A stretch of 64,000 nt of DNA from Hermatobates lingyangjiaoensis (lineage: Eukaryota; Arthropoda; Insecta; Hemiptera; Hermatobatidae), in assembly GCA_026182355.1 (NCBI GenBank), contig JAPFBL010000559.1, positions 62,001-126,000 on the forward strand. Reading direction: 5' to 3'. Below, in pieces: positions 56,901-64,000 of the stretch. The notes beneath the pieces are model-generated. The model was not told where the DNA came from and did not search any database. It worked only from the letters and a program-made list of their open reading frames with translations. Within the stretch, counting starts at the first letter, position 1; each line of letters begins with the position of its first letter. Both the position numbers and the translations under genes were made by a program.

Positions 56901-59900
56901 ATTTATTTTATTTAAAAAGTCCGCTGGACCGTTTCTTTTAATTGTGCATATATATATAATCAATGATCAAACCACAATAAGAAATGGGAAAACAAGACTA
57001 AGATCTTTCAACCGTAACAAGCGGTCTTCGTCCGAGTCAAAAACCCAACTGTTGGGTTTTGGACTCTGACGAAGACCGCTTGTTACGGTTGAAAGATCTT
57101 AGTCTTGTTTTCCCATTTCTTATTGTGGTTTGATCATTGATTGTTGTTTCACGTGTTTATATGAAATCTTTATATATATATATATATAAACTAAATATAA
57201 GAAACGGTCCACAAGGACTATAAAACTTTAGATTACACAAAGCACGACACAGAAAAAAGAATAAAAAGAACACTTACAGAACACTTATTCTTTTTTATTC
57301 TTATTCTTTTTATTTTTATTCTTTTTCTGTGTCGTGTTTACGTTATATTAATATTAAATATATATTATTATTATTATATATATTAATTTAATATAATATT
57401 AATAATATATAATAATTAATATAATATATTATTATTGTATAAATATTACATTATATTTCATTGTGAGAAAACCTTCTCTTCCATTTTCATATAAAAGTGA
57501 TACGTTTTTTCCTTCTTATTTGATCCAGTCTTCCTATTCAATTTTATAGGTTTTTTTTAATTTTAGAATAAAAAATTAAAGGTAAAGAGTAAGAGGCAAC
57601 TTAATGACTAGTTTATTAACTTTACTGCAGTTAGAGCCACTTATGTACAATGACCTAAATATCAAAAAAAAGAGAAAAAAGCAGAATTCATTCGACGGGT
57701 CATCCTGTTTATGAAGAGATGAATAATAGGCTGATATTTATTTTTTTAATGACATACGAGCTACCAATAATAACCTTGGCGATCGGCATACTGACCACCC
57801 TTGATTTCAATTGTTGAAATAAAATTCAGTTTCTGAAATTGTTTTATTTTTACTGGGGAACAACTAAAAAAAATGGTTTTTGGGTACTTAACAGACATCA
57901 ATTTTTTAATTTGACCTCTTTAGCTTTCGGTTGATCAATTGAAATTTAGCATAATTTCAATTTTAGTTTAGGCATTGAAAATTTTGTTTTTGAAGAATTC
58001 TTGATAGATTATTAGGTTTCATATTATTCAGTAACGTATGGAGGATGCAAGTACATTGCTACAACTGCTAATTTTATGAACATCAAAAATATGTATTAAA
58101 AAAAAAAAGGGATAAGAGCTAAAAACTAAAGAAAGACCTGGCATGAGAGATAAGTTTGTTCACTTCCTCGTACTCAGAAGCATGAGTTGAAATCAATTTT
58201 TCTTATTAAACATTATGCACTGATTAATTTCAAAATATATATTTGCTTTCATTGCTAATGATCCCTGCAGTTGGACTTGGAAGATCGGGTGAGAAATGAT
58301 TTCTAACTTCATTCTGTCTTGTTTTGTTTTTTTTCGCTATTTCTTTTTTTTCCCCTGTTTAGAACAATAAAATGTATATATGAACTGTTTCTTTTTAAAA
58401 TACTCTAAGCTTATTTATTTTTTAAAAATTGATAAATGGAACAGTTCGTGTTTTCGTAGATTTGTATCTATTTTTACTGATTACGTATATTATAATAATG
58501 TTAAGTTGAATTGAGTTACCAACTCGTTTAGCATGATATTCAGTTTTTTTAGAACGATAGGGTACTGTTATTTAGAATATAGTTTGCTACTTACAAAATT
58601 AATGCTAGGTAAAGTTATTTTCTCGGATCACGCTTCATTTTAAACTCTTGCGTGATATTAGTAAATACGGTAATAAGTTTTATAAATATACCCATTACTA
58701 TCCGGATACCATCCAGAAAATTTGCAAAAACAACTCTGCCATTTCACTACAAGTTTGGAAACCGTTTCACGCACAAAATACAACGCACAGTAGATTTACG
58801 TATTTGTAATTAAGTTCCTATAATTCGATCACCCGTCACTAAAATAGGTACCGATCAACAAATGATTCATACTTGCCATTCCTAGAACGTCACTGAAGAT
58901 GTAAGCCTATAATTTGCGAATTCGAAATTTCAATTTATAATTGAATTAACGAAATAGCTTTATAAATGACTAACCAAAAAAATATTTGATTTCAAGAACA
59001 ACAATACCTTTTAAAATACAAAAATACATATAGTTAAGCATTATGTTTTAATAAGGTATTATTTTGATTCATAATTAGGGGACATAGTGTAGTTAAGTAA
59101 TATTAATATTTTTTAATTCTTAATTCTGAACTTAAGCCATCTAAATATCAAATCGCTATATTTTATGAAACATTATACGTTTTCTGTGGGACATCTTAGT
59201 CTTGTGTAATGTTAACATATTTGTTAACTATTGTGAAATATTTTTTTCTTTTTAAATGTGCTTAGATTATTCTAAAAATGAACGGGGTTCATATATCTCT
59301 TATTTTTGGTAGGATAATGTCTTGCTGTTCAGCAGTATTCATTGAGATGCTCTATTCTGTAAATTTTTATCATTTATCCCTTGTATTTATATTGTTTTTA
59401 AGCGTTTAAATAAATATCTAGCATGCTTCACAGACAGTACAGCATAAAGCATCACATTTTGAAGAAAATTTCAGTTTTACACAGTGTTCCTGTGTTACTG
59501 GATCTAGTAGTCACAGAATCTTCAGGAAAAACTATAAAGGGAAAAAATTGGGTTTCAGTTGTCTACGATAAAAGTTGGAGGGGCAAAAATGAAATAATTA
59601 ATTTAAATTGTTTTCCAATATTTGCTTAGAAAAACAAATATATATTAATATTGCCATTTTAATATTAAAGGTTTAATTAAAAAGAAAATTGGTGTCAAAT
59701 TTTACCAAAAATTAGTTAAAACGTTAACGAAATATCAGTCATGCTTCAAGGTAGATTTCATAATATTAGGAAATTAAAATAATTTTATTAATAACAGTAT
59801 ATTTGTTTTTAAACTTTTTTTTTCAATTAATTTTATAGCATGTCTTCAGGATTTTGTTACAAAAATATAAATTTAATTTTGGGTTGAAAAATTAAGATAT

Positions 59901-62900
59901 ATTTCAATTTCATAAAAACTTATTGTGCAGTTTAATTTGATTTAAGATTCTAGTGAATAAATTATGTTAAATTATATATAAAGATTAATTCAAAATTTTT
60001 CAAATGGATCAAACATAGTAGAGTAGTTATTGGAAGAAATTTGTGTTTATTCTACTATTTTTGTTTAATTTCATTTAATTTAAATTACTCCTTTTGTTTT
60101 TATGAAATAAGTAATATATTTATTAATTTTTAATAGCCTACAAAGTTTAAAGTAAGTTAAGTTGTATTAACTAATCAGCCCTAACAGTATTATTAGTTTG
60201 GCGAAACAGTTACTGACAAGTGTTTTCCTGTGGTCAAATATTCTGAAATTACATATCCTTGGTCGGAAATCCAATATAATTGAAAATAATAGTATACAGT
60301 GGAACCTCCACATACGAGCTACTCTGCTTACGAGAAACTCGAGATACGAGAGGTCTTTCGAGCAAAAATCTTGCTCTACATACGAGAGAAAATCCAAGTT
60401 ACGAGAATTTCCAGATGGTTCCGTTAGATGGCCAAGTTACGAGAATTTCCAGATGCTCCCGCTAGATTTAAGCTCTTTTAATGACACTTGCCTTACACAT
60501 TTCCGTAACATTTTGAAAGGGAGGCAGAGACAAACCTCCTTGGATAAGTTTTTCTTCAAAAGACCTATAGAAAGTGAAAGTGTTGCGATTCCAGCTAAAA
60601 GGGCAAAAGAAAGCGAAGAAAAGTAAAAACTGATACAGTAATGTTAAAAAGCAAAAAAAAGTGCATAAATAAAATAGTGCCGTAAAAAAATTTAGTTTTT
60701 CATAAAGTTAACTTTAATTTTAAGTGGAAGTGCTCATAATAAATGCTCATAATAAACTCGCATTTTATTTCGTTAATATCATCTTATTTATCTTATTACT
60801 GTATTTTTATGCTCAGTCACTATTTGAATGTGTTTTTAATATCAGGAAGATGTGTTCATAGTTATTTAGGGTTAACTTGAATGATTTTGGGAGGCCGAGA
60901 AGAAATTAATTGGTTTTCAGTTATTTCTTATGGGAAAAATTCGCTCTAGATACGAGAAATTCTAGATACGAGCACGATCCGAATACGAATTAATCTCGTA
61001 TGTAGAGGTTCCACTGTATTTCAATTTTGAAAATGGTAATTTATAGTATTGTATAACTGTTTAAATAGTAATATTAAAAAGAAAATATTTCATATTTTAT
61101 TTAAGATTACTGCTTGTGCCAATATAGGAGGTTCATAGACGTAAATTTAACAAGTAGGGTCCATCAAGCTGTAATGAATGGTTTGTACTCTGTCCATCCA
61201 CTTGACTATTCTTAATCAAGTGCAATAGAATTTTGGAGTAAAAAATTACTTAATTTCTTTTAAAGTATACAGTGTAAAACTATAAGCAAACCATATTTGC
61301 TGAGCGTTCACTCGAGAATAAGGAAATATTATTCCAGTTCTTTTTTTTTTTGTTTGTGGAAAACCTTATTCAAACATTACCAGTAATTTTTTTATTTAGT
61401 TAAACAGAGGTAATTACGCATGCAAAATGAACAATATAAAACTGAATAAAGAAGTATACTAATGAAAATTATGTATGTATGTATTTAAAAAGGATTTGCG
61501 CTGCATGAATGTTAGGTAATTACCAATATTTGGTCTGTCTACGCATGTTGCCTAGTCATTGCTTTGTGATTTATTTTTTTTTGTGAATTATTACTTGTAT
61601 AATCAAATTAATTGGTTTAATTGATGAAAATTGTATAAAAAAGTCTTTAAGTTCTTATAGTGAAATAATGGTCAAGATACTAACTGTTCTGCAGCAGCTC
61701 ATTTCTCTGTCTGGTCCTCCTGAACGAGTTGCATATATCATATATTTATTAAGAAATAAATAAGACAACTTTGTTTACTGAATCTATATTCATGAATAAC
61801 TAGGTCTTTATGTGTATATATGTGCATATTTTATAATATTACTAGCAAACGTACCCGTCTTTGACGGAATCAAAAATTCTATTATACTTGGTATTCAAAA
61901 ATACCAATTATAGTATTATACTAATACTATAATTAGAAATTATAGAATAGTAAAAAATACCATTATTAGTACAGTGTTAAACAAATGCCTCCGTATACAC
62001 CACATTAGCTCTCTGTCCTTCAGGTTCACGGAAGAACAAACAGTTGGAACCTCTGACTCTTGAGCAAGTAATCTATAGTTGACCATGTGAGAAAAACTTG
62101 GTCTCGCTAACTTGAATTCCTGCGTTAGATAAAGTCTCCCTTTGCGACTTAGGTAACGTCACTCCGAAATAGACTCTGACAGGACTTTGCAATCATTTCA
62201 ATGGAAACAGACAGTGGCTCGGAATCAATGGTATGTGTGGTATACATACAGACTCCCCAATACCACATCCAGTCATTATGTCCGCCACTATGGCATATCT
62301 GTGTAGAGCACGAACTCAGAGTAGTGTCCCGTTGCACAGTTTTGGGGCACTCATGTTTCGTAACATGAAATTTGTTACTGCTACTAAATTGCAACATGAT
62401 TGGTGCTCCTACTTTAAGTTTTTACTCATGAGAAAACAGTCCAGGAGAAATAAATTCAGAGTCAAGAAATTCAATTAGGTAATGAACTGCTTCTTCATCA
62501 CTAATCCAATCTCTTTACTGACTTGTAAGTTCTTTCCTCGGCTTCATATAGCGTAAGAACTTGTTTGTTGATTTCTTATGCCTGTTCATATTAAGGGCTG
62601 AGAATTGCTCGTTTACAAAACATTTATTCTCAATAGATAGTACATCCTTAACTCTGTGAAACACCATTTCAATGATGTCAAATACGCAATATATTCATAT
62701 GCTCAATTGAAATTAAAATCAACTAACAATACCTACTTGTCACACCTGTGTATTTTCAAAACAAACTTGTCTGTGAAGTTAGGAAAATACAGCTAAAAGC
62801 CCCATAACTTCGCTTCTGTACTGAATTAATAATCTATTTAGAGCCCATAATTTAAGTTAGGCACACAAAAATCCAGTGTCAATGTTTCAGCTCGCTATGT

Positions 62901-63952
62901 CCTACGGTGGCTGAGTTTACTTGTGACAAACATTTTTGCGTTAAACGTCCATAACTTCACTTCTACGTTGAATTTCCAATCAATTCATAGCCTATATTTT
63001 AAGTTAGACCTACACAAATCAACTGTAAAAGTTTTAGCTTTATATGTCTTATGGTAGCTGAGTTTACTTGTGACAAAGTTTTGCGGACAAACAGACAAAC
63101 CGACAGAAATTTTTCTAAGGGTGGATTCGGTTTCTCCAATGTATGAAACGTAAAGAAAACTTGAATTGAGTCAGTTCTAAGCAATGTACAGACAAAATCA
63201 TTATTTTATTTATATAGATAAACAATAATATTAATTGTAATTGTTGATGACTTTAATTTAAAGAACATTTGTTGTTGTTTAAAACTAAGTTTGTAATTTA
63301 ATGATTGTCAGGATGGTGAATCAGAGTCAGTTAGACAACAAGCTCCTGCCGATGATTATGATATGGAAGAAGAAGGAGATGAAGAGTATTCTGATGCTGA
63401 TGATTTCATTGTTGATGATGAAGGTCGTCCTATTGCAGAGAAAAGGAAAAAAAGGAAACCAATCTTTACAGATGCGTTAGTATTTTTTTTACTGCTTTTG
63501 TGTTTTTAAAGGTTTTTTTTTATTAACATCTGATTCAATTTTATTAAATCTTCAAATTGAAATTTGACTGACTTTCTTATAAATTTTAGAATAATACCAT
63601 ATTCAAATATGTTCATGCTAATGTTTTCTCTAGTGCCCTACAAGAAGCTCAAGATGTCTTTGGCGTTGATTTTGATTATGATGAATTCGACAAATACGGA
63701 GATGATGAATATGAAGAAGACGAAGAAGATGATTATATTGATGATGAAGAAGACACAGGACGAAGGTAGTTCAAAATTTTCTTAATTATTGTGTTTGTTA
63801 ATATTTTTTCTTAATTTGAATTTTTTTTTATTTGTATTTTTAGACGAAAACCTAAAAAGGCTGCTTCTAAAAAGCATATGAAGAAAAGCATATTTGAAAT
63901 TTATGAGCCAAGTGAACTTAAACGAGGGCATTTTACGGACTTTGATATCAAG
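46528..63952 (+). CDS. Spt6: Transcription elongation factor and histone chaperone Spt6, N-terminal part
   Basis: Spt6 travels with elongating RNA polymerase II, reassembles nucleosomes and binds Iws1. The ATG context (AACATGGCAGATTT) starts MADFIDSEAEESE, the family N-terminus. Eight exons join in phase: 46528-46566, 47015-47096, 52256-52470, 56366-56482, 58271-58288, 63312-63475, 63634-63765, 63844-63952. Hallmarks are FDDRLEDDDYDLLEENLG, KRFKRLRSIEDEESDGE, DADDFIVDDEGRPI, FTDAALQEAQDVFGVDF, and SIFEIYEPSELKRGHFTD. This is the acidic disordered region preceding the helix-turn-helix core; the Tex-like, S1 and SH2 domains lie beyond the right edge. Introns reach 5 kb and are packed with transposons. 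The gene looks intact. Confidence 0.95.
47015..47096 (+). CDS. Spt6: Spt6 coding exon 2
   Basis: Acceptor TTTGTCATAG, donor GAAG/GTAACT. DEELTPQDKKKLKRIKHL then an acidic run; one base left over. A 5.2-kb intron follows, holding repeat Q, pogo and six ribozyme-type elements. Confidence 0.9.
47105..47895. other. Spt6 intron 2, start; nothing recognised
   Basis: AT-rich. A short family B tail piece (AACACGGTTGAAAGATCTTA) is at about 47857-47890, apparently a deletion product lacking the ribozyme core. Confidence 0.5.
47900..48062. repeat. Repeat Q, partial copy
   Basis: Matches the GGCCCATTTTTCTGTAAAAT to GATTCTGGACCGTAGCG part of repeat Q at 18710-18830 and 50790-50890. Truncated at the right by a (TA)n run where a family G element starts. 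Confidence 0.65.
48060..48345. mobile_element. Family G hammerhead element
   Basis: (TA)n at both ends (48061-48070, 48332-48344). Minus ribozyme at 48122-48168: CUGAUGA, extra C, GAAC-AAAA-GUUC, GAAA, AUAU, with a mostly paired stem I. The right arm has GAAAUAUUGAAUUC and tail but the core is deleted. GUCC-loop-GGACC hairpin at 48303-48315. Confidence 0.75.
48122..48168 (-). ncRNA. Hammerhead ribozyme motif (family G)
   Basis: Full family G consensus on the minus strand; palindromic AUAU stem III, predicted cut after the following U, then GAAUUC, itself a 6-nt palindrome. Confidence 0.65.
48800..50066 (+). mobile_element. pogo/Tigger-type transposon, internally deleted
   Basis: Termini CAGTGGATTCCGCTTAATTG and the inverse of CAGTCGATTCCGGTTAATTG, flanked by TA (48798-48799, 50067-50068). 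The ORF at 49470 begins MPRNDLTLTSKIALLDKI and GYRRLAEITGVPKSTISRVL, the CENP-B/psq helix-turn-helix of Tigger transposases. It breaks off after 87 codons at a junction, so the DDE domain is missing. A second Tigger-like terminus (CAGTAGAGTCCTGATTAACC) at about 48930 suggests a composite. Confidence 0.85.
48975..49255. repeat. Tandem duplication of about 135 bp inside the pogo element
   Basis: Two units (starting about 48980 and 49119) share GAGCC.GTGCAGC.GCAAAACAA, CCGGAAAG and ACCCGTGTTTT. The second has a run of 22 C at 49143-49166. An overlapping ORF has no credible product. Confidence 0.75.
51000..51350. mobile_element. Family B hammerhead element with long internal region
   Basis: (TA)n at 50989-51003. 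Minus arm at 51010-51110 (ribozyme with CUGACGA and GGUCGC..GCGGUU variant), about 175 bp of internal sequence (51115-51290), then a plus arm lacking the core (AAGATCTTAGTCTTG) at 51298-51345. The interior matches the hAT element at 27595-27715. Confidence 0.65.
51355..51535. mobile_element. Family J element, degenerate
   Basis: J-type tail (TTCCACAAACTAAATTAACA) at the left and, near 51450-51490, CUGAUGA-C-GAG..GAAAUA with a poor stem II. Partner arm fused at a deletion. Confidence 0.5.
51540..51680. other. Intron, nothing recognised
   Basis: Between elements; no feature assigned. Confidence 0.4.
51680..51835 (+). mobile_element. Family F element, single arm
   Basis: Plus-oriented copy of the F right arm (TTCTTCCCGGTGACGACGGATGTCGAAATATC), ending in (TA)n at 51807-51834. 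The core reads CCGGUGA, so it is degenerate; the GUCC hairpin is absent because the arm stops early. Confidence 0.6.
51840..52100. mobile_element. Family C element, inverted dimer with damaged ribozymes
   Basis: (TA)n at 51845-51873 and 52081-52096. The minus motif has CUAAUGA; the plus arm has lost the core but keeps AACCGAAAAUUAGAGACAG and the GUCC-loop-GGAUCG hairpin at 52054-52066. Diverged from the copy at 3515-3815. Confidence 0.65.
52256..52470 (+). CDS. Spt6: Spt6 coding exon 3
   Basis: Acceptor GTTTTTAG, donor AGA/GTAAGT. Encodes EELRDLIDDDPIDDESES and the signature FDDRLEDDDYDLLEENLG. Confidence 0.93.
52475..53587. other. Spt6 intron 3; contains first copy of a 162-bp duplication
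   Basis: 52868-53029 is repeated at 53588-53749, exactly 720 bp away. The unit includes several GGTAC-type palindromes and, at its right, ACTAGCTGATCTAC with a TTTCTCGAGAAA hairpin: the 3' end signature of a Helitron on the minus strand. 53030-53570 shows no recognised repeat; its left part may be the body of that Helitron. Confidence 0.6.
53588..53950 (+). mobile_element. 162-bp duplicate fused to family D hammerhead element
   Basis: (TA)n at 53570-53588 and 53922-53950. After the 162-bp duplicate comes a D arm with an intact ribozyme at 53836-53876: UCUC/GAGA stem I, CUGAAGA, extra C, GGC-AAGAC-GCC, GAAA, UUAUC. The tail TTCTCTAGCTGTAACTTTAAT reaches the right (TA)n. Confidence 0.75.
53836..53876 (+). 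ncRNA. Hammerhead ribozyme motif (family D)
   Basis: Best copy of family D. Stem III (AUUAU) is an imperfect palindrome of odd length, unlike other families. Predicted cut after C, product begins GAGAUUCG. Confidence 0.65.
54515..55505. mobile_element. Family K element, long inverted copy, with nested family B
   Basis: The left end is the minus-oriented K arm (54520-54620), the right end the plus arm (55415-55500), with about 800 bp between. Ribozyme-like region: GGCC/GGC stem I remnants, UAUGAAA, a long GGUUUU..AAAACC stem, GAAA, CGUU. A family B copy interrupts it at 55226-55400. Confidence 0.65.
55226..55400. mobile_element. Family B hammerhead element with 12-bp target duplication
   Basis: ATTCCCTCTGTT flanks it (55214-55225, 55401-55412) and interrupts family K sequence, which reads through once the insert and one repeat are removed. 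It has both arms; the plus ribozyme (55325-55372) has CUGACGA but a substituted stem II. There is no (TA)n here. Confidence 0.85.
55530..56296. mobile_element. Palindromic mariner-type element (two 5' halves head to head)
   Basis: TA-flanked (55528-55529, 56297-56298), termini CAGGGTGGTCCAAAATGATC and its inverse. The left arm (55530 to about 55888) and the right arm (about 55935 to 56296) are almost identical inverted copies. Each contains the start of a transposase N-terminal domain (MNWNGEHRAFIVETFF and STQRAFRLHF, then a shifted RNTILLWVAKL). The remainder of the transposase is absent. Confidence 0.85.
56366..56482 (+). CDS. Spt6: Spt6 coding exon 4
   Basis: Acceptor TTTTTTAAAG, donor AAC/GTAAGT. 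Encodes KRFKRLRSIEDEESDGE and AIANELFEGSDN, phase 0 on both sides. Confidence 0.92.
56725..56960. mobile_element. Family A hammerhead element, inverted dimer
   Basis: Minus ribozyme 56740-56782, plus ribozyme 56820-56862, both with intact cores. GUCC-GCUG-GGAC-type hairpin at 56919-56930 precedes (TA)n at 56948-56957. Shorter centre than the 2138 copy. Confidence 0.82.
56820..56862 (+). ncRNA. Hammerhead ribozyme motif (family A), intact
   Basis: CACACCUC pairs with GAUGUGAG apart from mismatches; CUGAUGA, C, GAC-GAUG-GUC, GAAA, palindromic AUAU, C. Predicted cut after 56854. Confidence 0.72.
56960..57185. mobile_element. Family B hammerhead element, inverted dimer
   Basis: Arms face outward around about 57050. 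Minus ribozyme 57000-57045 (CGGACGA, one change) and intact plus ribozyme 57061-57106. TTTCAC..GUGAAA-type hairpin at about 57147-57169, then (TA)n at 57172-57188, which is shared with the following family G copy. Confidence 0.82.
57190..57345. mobile_element. Family G element, ribozyme deleted
   Basis: Left tail with the GUCC-loop-GGACC hairpin (57207-57219, complement strand), fused at about 57285 to the opposite arm tail (TTTTTCTGTGTCGTG). The central ribozymes are deleted. Followed by AT low complexity to 57450. Confidence 0.65.
57455..58265. other. Spt6 intron 4, end; nothing recognised
   Basis: AT-rich, no repeat family assigned. Confidence 0.5.
58271..58288 (+). CDS. Spt6: Spt6 microexon (18 nt)
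   Basis: TTGGACTTGGAAGATCGG between CCCTGCAG and GTGAGA: both splice signals are strong and the insert is in frame (LDLEDR), acidic like its neighbours. Skipping it would also keep the frame, so it may be an alternative exon. It is supported by signal quality and phase only. Confidence 0.6.
58290..60294. other. Spt6 intron 5, start; nothing recognised
   Basis: AT-rich. The ORF at 59423-59629 has no splice or motif support. Confidence 0.5.
60297..61016 (+). mobile_element. Tigger-type element with transposase C-terminus
   Basis: Termini CAGTGGAACCTCCACATACG and the inverse of CAGTGGAACCTCTACATACG, TA-flanked (60295-60296, 61017-61018). Repeated ATACGAGA phrases lie inside both ends. 60455-60626 encodes the C-terminal tail of a Tigger/jerky-like transposase (GRQRQTSLDKFFFKRP ... 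AKRAKESEEK, stop). The HTH and DDE domains are deleted. Confidence 0.85.
61020..61838. other. Spt6 intron 5; nothing recognised
   Basis: AT-rich with a short (GTAT)n at 61471-61483. No feature assigned. Confidence 0.5.
61842..63218 (-). mobile_element. Helitron with degenerate helicase C-terminus
   Basis: On the minus strand it starts TC (63218) after A and ends CTAG (61845-61842) before T; both ends match the short copy at 8678-9026. From about 62470 to 61985 the minus strand encodes the end of the Rep/helicase protein with stops and a frameshift: KLKVGAPIMLQ, LCNGTLLCVRALHRYAIVADI, TLPKSQRETLSNAGIQVS, FSHGQL-stop-ITCSRVRGS and NVVYTEAF. About 2-4 kb of the coding region is missing. Within the right third (62760-63090) a segment containing CATAACTTC.CTTCT is imperfectly tandem-duplicated. 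Confidence 0.82.
63312..63475 (+). CDS. Spt6: Spt6 coding exon 6
   Basis: Acceptor GATTGTCAG, donor ATGC/GTTAGT, phase 2 out. Encodes YSDADDFIVDDEGRPIAEK and KRKPIFTDA, strongly conserved in insects. Confidence 0.93.
63634..63765 (+). CDS. Spt6: Spt6 coding exon 7
   Basis: Acceptor TTTTCTCTAG, donor GAAG/GTAGTT. Encodes ALQEAQDVFGVDFDYDEFDK and an acidic stretch ending DTGR. Confidence 0.93.
63844..63952 (+). CDS. Spt6: Spt6 coding exon 8
   Basis: Acceptor TATTTTTAG, donor AAG/GTATAA. Encodes KKSIFEIYEPSELKRGHF and TDFDIK. The gene continues past the window. Confidence 0.92.
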
Positions 63953-64000
63953 GTATAACTTTAAAGTATTACATGACTCATATAACTAACTATTGGAATA

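Overview
This is an AT-rich piece of an invertebrate, almost certainly insect, nuclear genome. The evidence is spliced genes with kilobase introns, an Spt6 N-terminus of insect type (the SELKRGHF and RPIAEKRKKRKPIFTDA stretches), and a dense load of mariner, pogo/Tigger, hAT, Helitron, non-LTR and Penelope-like repeats. No bacterial-type gene was seen. The insect order cannot be decided from the sequence alone.

Three host genes are supported. (1) A plus-strand gene with coding exons at 19096-19205, 19511-19653, 24651-24765, 31346-31485, 35649-35783 and 38746-38848 (stop). Splice phases agree throughout. It encodes a coiled coil followed by a Pro/Arg- then Gly/Asn-rich tail; I do not recognise the family. 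A candidate earlier exon lies at 2651-2742. (2) A minus-strand carboxypeptidase D-type gene, 41726-45657, with no intron. It has a signal peptide, a degenerate first M14 domain, a second M14 domain with all catalytic residues, an inactive third domain, transthyretin-like domains, a membrane segment and an acidic tail. Two one-base frameshifts in A runs interrupt it. (3) The 5' half of the elongation factor and histone chaperone gene Spt6 on the plus strand, from the ATG at 46528 to beyond the window edge, in eight exons including an 18-nt microexon. The carboxypeptidase and Spt6 genes are divergent, with about 870 bp between their start codons.

Most of the rest is mobile DNA. The striking theme is at least a dozen families (labelled A-P here) of short elements, usually bounded by (TA)n runs and often built as head-to-head inverted dimers. 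Each carries, pointing outward, a motif matching the minimal hammerhead ribozyme described for Penelope-like retroelements: a short stem I, CUGANGA plus one base, stem II, GAAA, a self-complementary stem III of 4-6 nt, the cleavage site, and the stem I partner. Several unrelated-looking families also share a second hairpin (GUCC-loop-GGAY-CG) just before the terminal (TA)n. Three insertions have 12-13 bp target duplications. Two decayed Penelope-like reverse transcriptase genes (minus 8440-11400, broken by a Helitron, a mariner and a ribozyme element; plus 36560-38290) are plausible sources of the machinery.

Layout: 0-8 kb ribozyme elements and satellites; 8.4-11.4 kb nested Penelope/Helitron/mariner; 11.4-18.9 kb ribozyme elements, LINE tails, tRNA-derived SINEs and repeat Q; 19-39 kb the coiled-coil gene with repeat-filled introns; 39-41.7 kb AT-rich; 41.7-45.7 kb carboxypeptidase; 46.5-64 kb Spt6, whose introns hold pogo, mariner, Tigger, Helitron and ribozyme elements.
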